Source: an uncultured Oscillospiraceae bacterium
GTDB taxonomy: Bacteria; Bacillota; Clostridia; Oscillospirales; Acutalibacteraceae
Length of the DNA stretch: 6,110 nt
Direction of reading: 5' to 3'
Assembly (NCBI GenBank): GCA_958451705.1
Contig: CAUDRD010000108.1
Span: forward strand, 1-6,110
A program made the translations under genes and the position numbers. The notes beneath the pieces were generated by a model. It was not told the DNA's origin. It saw only the letters and a list, made by a program, of their open reading frames with translations, and did no database searches. Shown one piece after another: positions 1 to 4,491 of this stretch (its first letter is position 1; every line of letters begins with the position of its first letter).

Positions 1-561
1 TTCAAAGTTATCATATCTTTCCATTAAGAAAAGACTTCTGTTGCCGGAGCAAGTAAGGTCTGCAACGGGGAAGACAGAATTTTCCTCAATGATTTTCTTT
101 GTTTCCCGGCTCACTCTTGCACCGGTTAAAGCTATAAATTCTCCTTGGGGGAATATATCGTCACCTTTAAAGGCAGCATAAAACTTTTCCGGGGAAAAGG
201 AAGCGCCCTTATATGCAGAATATTCCCTGTAAAGACGCAGAATTTCTTCTTTAAAGCGGTTAACGGAACATTCTCCGCTGGTTCTCGGAAGATCCAGAAG
301 AAAGATAAAGTCGTAATCACCTTTTGCCTTTACTATATCGTATATTCTGCGAACGCTGTCGCAGCAGTTTACGAAAATAAACTCTCTCAATCCCCCAGAA
401 AGGCAGTGTTCCAGCAGCGCCTTGCAGTGACAGCAAAGGTTGGTGTGTCCCTCGCTTTCCGCAGCGGAAAAACTCATAGTCTGAGAGTTAATAAGTACGC
501 ATTCTCCGCCTAACGCTTCAAGAAGCTCAACGGGAGTATATTTACAGGTATAACCTATCAT
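1..561 (-). CDS. 2-hydroxyacyl-CoA dehydratase-family protein, second gene of the pair (3' end cut off by window edge)
   Basis: This open frame runs from an ATG at 561-559 to the left edge without a stop, giving the first 187 residues. The N-terminus (MIGYTCKYTPVELLEALGG) is the typical opening of HgdB/BcrC-like 2-hydroxyacyl-CoA dehydratase-family proteins, in which cysteines bind iron-sulfur clusters. Visible cysteines are C6, C21, the NLCCHCK group (C43, C44, C46), the NCCDSVRR pair (C66, C67) and TC at 170-171. The segment FIALTGARVSRETKK (142-156) also fits the family. There is no signal peptide or membrane segment, so the protein is expected in the cytoplasm. The start is chosen because GAGGAAA (572-566) sits 4 nt upstream and overlaps the stop codon of the preceding gene, implying translational coupling. 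These proteins usually take electrons from an ATP-dependent activase to dehydrate or reduce a substrate. The substrate is unknown, and a C-terminal extension or fusion beyond the edge cannot be judged. Confidence 0.88.
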   Translation of the reverse strand, partial: MIGYTCKYTPVELLEALGGECVLINSQTMSFSAAESEGHTNLCCHCKALLEHCLSGGLREFIFVNCCDSVRRIYDIVKAKGDYDFIFLLDLPRTSGECSVNRFKEEILRLYREYSAYKGASFSPEKFYAAFKGDDIFPQGEFIALTGARVSRETKKIIEENSVFPVADLTCSGNRSLFLMERYDNFE

Positions 562-565
562 AAAG

Positions 566-572
566 TTTCCTC
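566..572 (-). promoter_or_regulatory. Shine-Dalgarno site overlapping the upstream stop codon
   Basis: Read on the minus strand, GAGGAAA lies 4 nt before the ATG at 561, and its first bases share the TGA stop (573-571) of the preceding dehydratase-family gene. Ribosomes that finish the first gene are therefore placed at the start of the second. This supports equal expression of the two proteins and a heteromeric complex (inference). Confidence 0.7.
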
Positions 573-1845
573 ACTTTCCGCCATTTTCAAGCTGTTCGAG
601 AAATGCGGTAACTCTCGTTACCATCTGGCCGTCGCTTATGTTTCTTGTGTCGCAGCCGTCGCCGTCGAGGATAAGGGTGGGTATTCCGCTTTCTTCAAAC
701 ATCCTCTTTGACAGAACACAGGCTCCCATTGTCTGTTTGCATCCCCAGTGGCAGAAATATATAATTCCGTCGGCGTGCATTTTTTTCGCAAAGCTTTCGC
801 AAAGCTCGGAGCGGCGCTCAAAGCCTCCGTTAAAGGAGCAGGAGACGGTTCTCTGTGCCATAAAATTAAATGGGTTTTCTATATCTCCCGTTTCAAGCGA
901 ATCAAAGGTCATATCGCAGGCAACTATTTCGCAGCGCTCGTTAAAATTAAAGATTTCACGCATCGAGTCCTGCCAGTAGGGGAGGGAATGAACCCACAAA
1001 AGCCGTTTGCCTTTAAATTCCTCCGGTTTTTTGGCCGTATCTTCACAAAGACGGCGTGTGTACTCTTCGCTGTGGGCAGTGCCGAGAAGTACATGCATTG
1101 CGAAAACCGAAAGCATTTCGGAGGTCATCTCGTCACTTATGTAGCGTGTTGAGCGAAGTTCAAGATATTTTTTATAGTTTTCAATTGTTCTGCGGCTTCG
1201 CTCCACTGAAAGTTTCAGTTTTTCGTCGGGATTTTTTTCCCCTGTAAGATATTTTATTTTTTTCCAGATTTCTGTGAGCTGATTTTCAACATATTCCGCA
1301 CTTTTTTCATCGCTGTTTAAAGGAACATCTATTATGTAATGGGGAATTTTAAAGTATTCAGCCGCACGCCTGAAGGAAAGCTGATTTGCGTCGCAGGCAA
1401 GGGTGGTATTGAGCACAAACAGAGGCTTTGGCATAACTCCAGATTCCACAAGTCCTATTAGGATTTTGTGGTAGGAGCAAAGGCTCTCGGGCACTCCTTT
1501 TTTCTCCGCCAGCTCGATAAAATATCTTTCGCTTGCGGAAGCGGCCAGGTAGCAGGAAAGCCCCTCGGGAAACATTGGTTCAATTCCTGCGGCGTGGAGC
1601 ATTTCGCAGGGAGTGAAAATGCTTACAATTGCGGCTTTTTCCGGTCTGCGAAGGGGCTCGGTTATGGATTTTGCAGACACCCACATCATAAACTGACGTG
1701 ATGGCATAAGAGCTTTAGAGGGAAAATAATGAGCTTGAAAGCCCGAAAGGGAGTATACAGACGTCAAAATCTTTCTTACTGCATCGGGATTTTTTCCCGC
1801 TTTTTTATATATGTAATCTCCGAATTTCTCAATTATCCTATTCAT
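571..1845 (-). CDS. 2-hydroxyacyl-CoA dehydratase family protein (HgdB/BcrC-like), first gene of the pair
   Basis: A complete 424-residue frame, in the usual range for the D-component/HgdB-like family. Its N-terminal half has the 'ExxHAAGxxPxxPEG' region (TPCEMLHAAG from about residue 78, PEG at 93-95). CSYHK at 123-127 and LACD at 149-152 follow. The C-terminus is the clearest match: YFCHWGCKQTMGA (363-375), then GIPTLILDGDGCDTRN (387-402) and GQMVTRVTAFLEQLE (406-420). C123 and C365 or C369 are plausible iron-sulfur ligands, but I cannot assign them with certainty. Family members are cytoplasmic iron-sulfur enzymes activated by ATP-driven electron transfer from a BadF/HgdC-type activase, and they dehydrate 2-hydroxyacyl-CoA or reduce other substrates. 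The ATG at 1845 is chosen because GGTGA lies 5 nt upstream; an in-frame ATG at 1944 would place coding sequence over the promoter. The closely following partner gene suggests a two-protein complex. The substrate is unknown. Confidence 0.9.
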   Translation of the reverse strand: MNRIIEKFGDYIYKKAGKNPDAVRKILTSVYSLSGFQAHYFPSKALMPSRQFMMWVSAKSITEPLRRPEKAAIVSIFTPCEMLHAAGIEPMFPEGLSCYLAASASERYFIELAEKKGVPESLCSYHKILIGLVESGVMPKPLFVLNTTLACDANQLSFRRAAEYFKIPHYIIDVPLNSDEKSAEYVENQLTEIWKKIKYLTGEKNPDEKLKLSVERSRRTIENYKKYLELRSTRYISDEMTSEMLSVFAMHVLLGTAHSEEYTRRLCEDTAKKPEEFKGKRLLWVHSLPYWQDSMREIFNFNERCEIVACDMTFDSLETGDIENPFNFMAQRTVSCSFNGGFERRSELCESFAKKMHADGIIYFCHWGCKQTMGACVLSKRMFEESGIPTLILDGDGCDTRNISDGQMVTRVTAFLEQLENGGK

Positions 1846-1849
1846 ATCT

Positions 1850-1854
1850 TCACC
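1850..1854 (-). promoter_or_regulatory. Shine-Dalgarno site of the first dehydratase-family gene
   Basis: GGTGA on the minus strand lies 4-5 nt before the ATG at 1845. It can pair with the UCACC end of 16S rRNA and decides the start codon against the longer in-frame ATG at 1944, which has no such site. Confidence 0.6.
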
Positions 1855-1876
1855 GTAAACTTTTATTCTTAAGTCA

Positions 1877-1905
1877 ATTTTAAATGCAGCTGTAAATATA
1901 GTCAA
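1877..1905 (-). promoter_or_regulatory. Sigma-70-type promoter for the dehydratase-family operon
   Basis: On the minus strand a -35 box TTGACT (1905-1900) is followed by a 17-nt spacer and a -10 box TAAAAT (1882-1877). Both boxes are one base from consensus and the spacing is ideal. Transcription would start near 1870, giving a leader of about 25 nt before the ATG at 1845, too short for a riboswitch. The site shows that the dehydratase-family pair has its own promoter and is separate from the sugar-hydrolase unit. Confidence 0.7.
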
Positions 1906-1914
1906 GTACAGGCA

Positions 1915-1929
1915 GCAGCGTGACGCTGC
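1915..1929. promoter_or_regulatory. Palindrome just upstream of the -35 box, possible operator
   Basis: GCAGCG (1915-1920) and CGCTGC (1924-1929) form a perfect 6-nt inverted repeat around TGA. It ends 9 nt before the -35 box of the dehydratase-family promoter. No T-run follows on either strand, so it is not a terminator. The position would suit an activator or repressor site, but no regulator gene is in the window and the role is a guess. Confidence 0.3.
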
Positions 1930-1959
1930 ATCCAAATCGCACATCGACTAACGGGTAAG

Positions 1960-1983
1960 AAACAACTATAAGCGCCTGCGGCG
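1960..1983 (+). repeat. 24-nt direct repeat A, copy 1
   Basis: The 24 nt begin AAACAACTATAAG and end GCCTGCGGCG. They match the copy at 2024-2047 at 23 of 24 positions, the one difference being C against T at the 14th base. The copies are spaced 64 nt start to start. Function is unknown. Confidence 0.8.
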
Positions 1984-2023
1984 GACACATCCGCTTTCAA
2001 TCCGCACACGAAACGACAGTTAA

Positions 2024-2047
2024 AAACAACTATAAGTGCCTGCGGCG
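2024..2047 (+). repeat. 24-nt direct repeat A, copy 2
   Basis: Second copy of the 24-nt repeat at 1960-1983, with one mismatch. The sequence between the copies is not itself repeated nearby, so two spaced copies are visible rather than an array. With only two copies and no flanking cas genes, a CRISPR array is not supported. Confidence 0.8.
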
Positions 2048-2370
2048 AAGATTATGTAATTAAAAAAGCAAAGAGTAGAAACCAAAGAACCCACAAAACT
2101 TGCCTTCCGACAGTCGCACACATCGGCAAAGGAAAAGATATGGTAAACAGTATAGCGTTTACTCTTTGCAGGGATAGACCAAAGCTCTCCAACTGCCGAC
2201 GTGAATTGGTGAACGCATACACTTACAAGGCGACGGCAAAAGAAAAGTGTTCGTTAGCAGTAAAACGTTTACGGTTTGAAGATGTTAAAACAAAACTTTT
2301 AGACTGCCGTCGGCGGGTGTTCAGCGAAAAAGAAAACTTTGCGCTGATTAGTGCTTACTGTTTTGGCAAG

Positions 2371-2393
2371 GCATCGGAGCTTTGCTTCGATGC
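2371..2393 (+). repeat. 10-bp hairpin with a three-base loop
   Basis: GCATCGGAGC (2371-2380) pairs with GCTTCGATGC (2384-2393) around a TTT loop. The stem is 10 bp with one G-T pair, which becomes a C-A mismatch on the other strand, so plus-strand RNA would fold better. There is no immediate T-run, so a terminator is unlikely. It lies 16 nt before the first copy of the double-hairpin repeat, giving three stem-loops in a row. Confidence 0.55.
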
Positions 2394-2409
2394 AAATGCA
2401 TTTTTGCTT

Positions 2410-2460
2410 ACTTTTGCTGCTAAGGGCAAAAGTAAGTGCCCTGCCGCGGCACGAGCGGCG
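2410..2460 (+). repeat. 51-nt double-hairpin repeat B, copy 1
   Basis: This unit holds two stem-loops. The first is ACTTTTGC (2410-2417) pairing with GCAAAAGT (2426-2433), 8 bp with an 8-nt loop. The second is GCCGC (2443-2447) pairing with GCGGC (2455-2459), extended by a T2442-G2460 wobble. The unit is 43 of 51 identical, without gaps, to the copy at 2561-2611, and most differences are in loops or linkers. It resembles REP-like or miniature interspersed elements in layout, but I cannot assign it to a named family. Confidence 0.75.
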
Positions 2461-2560
2461 AAACTAATTGTTTTATGAAAGCAAAGATTAAGGAGCAAAA
2501 ACCTAAAAATAAAACTTCTTATCAAACCCAGAGTAAACAAAAAGCTTTTTAATATTATGT

Positions 2561-2611
2561 ACTTTTGCCGCTATGGACAAAAGTAGGTGCTCCGCCGCAG
2601 CATGAGCGGCG
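2561..2611 (+). repeat. 51-nt double-hairpin repeat B, copy 2
   Basis: Copy 2 of the element at 2410-2460, in the same orientation and of exactly equal length. Stem 1 is ACTTTTG (2561-2567) with CAAAAGT (2578-2584). Stem 2 is CGCCGC (2593-2598) with GCGGCG (2606-2611) and a 7-nt loop. Where copy 1 has a T-G wobble at the base of stem 2, copy 2 has a C-G pair, so the structure is kept while the sequence changes. It is followed directly by the palindrome at 2611-2625. Confidence 0.75.
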
Positions 2612-2625
2612 CAGGCTAAGCCTGC
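2611..2625. repeat. 15-nt palindrome
   Basis: GCAGGCT-A-AGCCTGC is a perfect inverted repeat with 7-nt arms about one central base. As RNA it would form a 5-bp stem with a 5-nt loop. It abuts repeat B copy 2 but is absent after copy 1, so it is not a fixed part of that element. No T-run follows. Confidence 0.5.
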
Positions 2626-2723
2626 ACGCAATTCGCACACTAAGCCGCAGACAAAATAAGTAAATTCGCCTGCGTTTGTGCAAAACTTGCTTAGGGGTAT
2701 AAACTGCATACTCCTTTACCGGC

Positions 2724-2774
2724 AAAAAATAACCACCTGGGGTTAAAGTTTCAAATAACCTTAAATACAGGTGG
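2724..2774 (-). terminator. Rho-independent terminator of the glucosidase operon
   Basis: On the minus strand CCACCTG (2774-2768) pairs with CAGGTGG (2739-2733), and an inner GGTTA/TAACC pair strengthens the stem. TTATTTTTT (2732-2724) follows at once. It lies 46 nt beyond the stop of the GH13 gene and is oriented to end that transcript. The opposite strand lacks a T-run directly after the stem, so it is probably one-directional. Confidence 0.8.
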
Positions 2775-2820
2775 CTGCACTCTCCTTTAATTTTTTAGTT
2801 TCTGTGTAAAGAGCTTATGT

Positions 2821-4479
2821 TTAAAACATATAAACTCTCATCTCATAGGGACGGGTCTTGAAGCCGTTGCCGCAGATGTGATCTGACTCATAGTTGCCCA
2901 AAACCTTAACTCCCTTTGAAAGGTCGTATCCCTTCGGAGCCTCAAAAGCTACTCCCTTTTCGGTAAAGGAGCAGATTACCAGCAACCGCTGATTATTATA
3001 GGTCCTCTCATAAACGTAAAGAGTTTTGCTGTTTTCGTAATACTCCTTATAGTCGCCTTTAAGGACAATTTCGTTTTCCTTACGGAAGCGGATTAGCTTT
3101 TTGTAGAAATTGAGCAGCGAATTGGGATCGCTCATTTCCTTTTCCGCATTTACCTCTTTGTAATTGGGGTTAATGTAGAACCAGGGCTTGCCGGTTGTAA
3201 ATCCTGCGTTTTTGCCTCCCGTCCACTGAACGGGAGTTCTGGCATTATCCCTTGTTGAAATTCTCGCAAGGTGCTCGCACCTTTTCTTTCCGAAAATCTT
3301 TTTGAAGACGTTGTAGTTGTTCTTTACAAAGACATCTTCATACATATCGAGGTTGGGGAGGGAAATGTTCGTCATGCCGATTTCCTGACCCTGATATATA
3401 AAGGGCGTTCCCTGCTGGAGCATATACATTGCCGCAAGCATTTTTCCGCTTTCGGTGCGGTATTCCTCGCTGCCGTAGCGGCTTATGATTCTGGGATGGT
3501 CGTGGTTTTCAATATATAAAGTGTTCCAAGCTTTGCCCTTTAACATGTTCTGCCAGCGGGTAAATGCTTTCTTCATGCGGATAAGACTGAAGGGCACATG
3601 GATAAAATCCATCATTATGCAGTCCGCTTCCATGTGCTGAAAGTGGAACATAAGGTCAAGCTCCTGATTTTCGCCTTCGGTGATGTATTTAAGTGCAGTT
3701 TCGGGAGTCATCATTGGCGCTTCGCCTACGCAGAAGCAGTCATACTGTTTAGCAACCTCACGGTATTCCTTTAAATACTCGTGGATGTGGGGTCCGTTTA
3801 TGTAGTGTTCCATTCCGCAGGCTGAGGGAATGGGGAAGCCGTTGGGGAGCCCCTCTTTTTTGGAAATAAAGGTGATTACGTCTTCACGGAAGCCGTCAAC
3901 GCCCATATCCAGCCAGAATTTCATAATCTCCTTTACTTCCTCACGGACTTTCGGATTATCGTGGTTTAAATCGGGCTGTTTTTTGGCGAACACATGGAGA
4001 TAATATTCTCCTCTTAATTCGTCATATTCCCAGGCTCCGCCCTCGAACATACTAAGCCAGTTGTTAGGGGGCTTTTTGCCTCCGTCTCTTCCTTTGCGCC
4101 AAATGTAGTAATCGGTGTATGGCTCAATTCTTCTGCGGCTTTTCTGAAACCATTCGCACTCGTCGGAGGTGTGGTTTACAACGAGATCCATTATAACTTT
4201 AAGTCCTCTCTCGTGAGCGCCGTCCAGTACCTTTTTAAAAAGCTCCAGGTCGCCGTATTCGGGATTTATGTTTTTGTAGTCGGCTATGTCGTAGCCGAAA
4301 TCGGCGTTGGGTGAGGGGTAGAGGGGCGAAAACCAGATACAGTCAACGCCTAAATCCTTAATGTAGTCAAGCTTCGAGTAAACTCCCTCAAGGTCGCCGA
4401 TGCCGTCGCCGTTTCCGTCGCAGAAAGAACGGGGCCAAATCTGATAGACGGAAATCTCCTTGTACCACCTGTTATCCAT
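2821..4479 (-). CDS. malL: Oligo-1,6-glucosidase / alpha-glucosidase, GH13 family
   Basis: A full-length 552-residue GH13 enzyme, the usual size for the oligo-1,6-glucosidase group. It probably releases glucose from the non-reducing end of isomaltose-type or short malto-oligosaccharides in the cytoplasm, as there is no signal peptide. Visible features in order: metal-binding loop DGNGDGIGD (21-29); GYD (62-64); region I DLVVNH (98-103); region V QPDLN (168-172), typical of this subfamily; region II GFREDV (196-201) with nucleophile D200; acid/base E253 in VGEAP; region IV ENHDHPR (324-330) with D327; then a C-terminal beta domain from about residue 475. Valine after the nucleophile (V201) is linked in this family to alpha-1,6 preference. 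Family members more often have Met than Glu at residue 199. Trehalose-6-phosphate hydrolase and dextran glucosidase are close relatives and cannot be fully excluded. The gene follows the TetM-like gene by 12 nt. Confidence 0.9.
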   Translation of the reverse strand: MDNRWYKEISVYQIWPRSFCDGNGDGIGDLEGVYSKLDYIKDLGVDCIWFSPLYPSPNADFGYDIADYKNINPEYGDLELFKKVLDGAHERGLKVIMDLVVNHTSDECEWFQKSRRRIEPYTDYYIWRKGRDGGKKPPNNWLSMFEGGAWEYDELRGEYYLHVFAKKQPDLNHDNPKVREEVKEIMKFWLDMGVDGFREDVITFISKKEGLPNGFPIPSACGMEHYINGPHIHEYLKEYREVAKQYDCFCVGEAPMMTPETALKYITEGENQELDLMFHFQHMEADCIMMDFIHVPFSLIRMKKAFTRWQNMLKGKAWNTLYIENHDHPRIISRYGSEEYRTESGKMLAAMYMLQQGTPFIYQGQEIGMTNISLPNLDMYEDVFVKNNYNVFKKIFGKKRCEHLARISTRDNARTPVQWTGGKNAGFTTGKPWFYINPNYKEVNAEKEMSDPNSLLNFYKKLIRFRKENEIVLKGDYKEYYENSKTLYVYERTYNNQRLLVICSFTEKGVAFEAPKGYDLSKGVKVLGNYESDHICGNGFKTRPYEMRVYMF

Positions 4480-4485
4480 GAAAAT

Positions 4486-4491
4486 CCTCCT
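4486..4491 (-). promoter_or_regulatory. Strong Shine-Dalgarno site of the GH13 gene
   Basis: AGGAGG on the minus strand lies 6 nt before the ATG at 4479 and directly after the TAG stop (4494-4492) of the TetM-like gene. This near-perfect site fixes the start and, with the 12-nt gap, indicates co-transcription. No promoter was recognised between the two genes. Confidence 0.85.

Larger units (their letters stand above)
1946..2723. other. Gene-free, repeat-rich intergenic region
   Basis: About 780 nt separate the promoter region of the dehydratase-family operon from the terminator of the glucosidase operon. Open frames here (for example 2140-2478 on plus; 2355-2540 and 2503-2709 on minus) show no recognisable domain, and they run through palindromes and repeat copies, so I do not call them genes. 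The region contains a 24-nt direct repeat (two copies), a 51-nt double-hairpin repeat (two copies), a 10-bp hairpin at 2371-2393, a palindrome at 2611-2625 and AAAAAGCTTTTT at 2539-2550. A motif TCGCACA(C), or near it, recurs at 1937, 2002, 2114 and 2633. Three imperfect stem-rich segments and many AAAAGAAAA-like tracts fill the rest. No transposase, tRNA or rRNA was seen. Confidence 0.65.

Noticed and set aside
145..513. 122-codon plus-strand open frame
   Set aside because: It is antisense to the second dehydratase-family gene, which has clear family motifs in the minus frame.
1846..1944. Longer N-terminus for the first dehydratase-family gene, starting at the ATG at 1944
   Set aside because: The extra 33 residues would cover the promoter and palindrome, do not look like the family, and lack a Shine-Dalgarno site; the ATG at 1845 has one.
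1960..2047. CRISPR array
   Set aside because: Only two 24-nt copies with one 40-nt gap, no further repeats and no cas gene.
2140..2478. 112-codon plus-strand open frame with a weak AAGGA-like site before its ATG
   Set aside because: It has no recognisable domain, and its second half runs through the hairpin at 2371-2393 and repeat B copy 1, so it is best explained as a chance frame in repeat DNA.
2355..2709. Minus-strand open frames at 2355-2540 and 2503-2709 with similar AAAxHLLLxxAAKV stretches
   Set aside because: The shared peptide stretch comes directly from the two copies of repeat B and not from a protein family; neither frame has a ribosome binding site or domain.
1946..2723. Insertion sequence or complete miniature transposon
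   Set aside because: No transposase, no long terminal inverted repeats and no target-site duplication could be seen; the 9-nt inverted match between 1976-1984 and 2592-2600 is too short to rely on.
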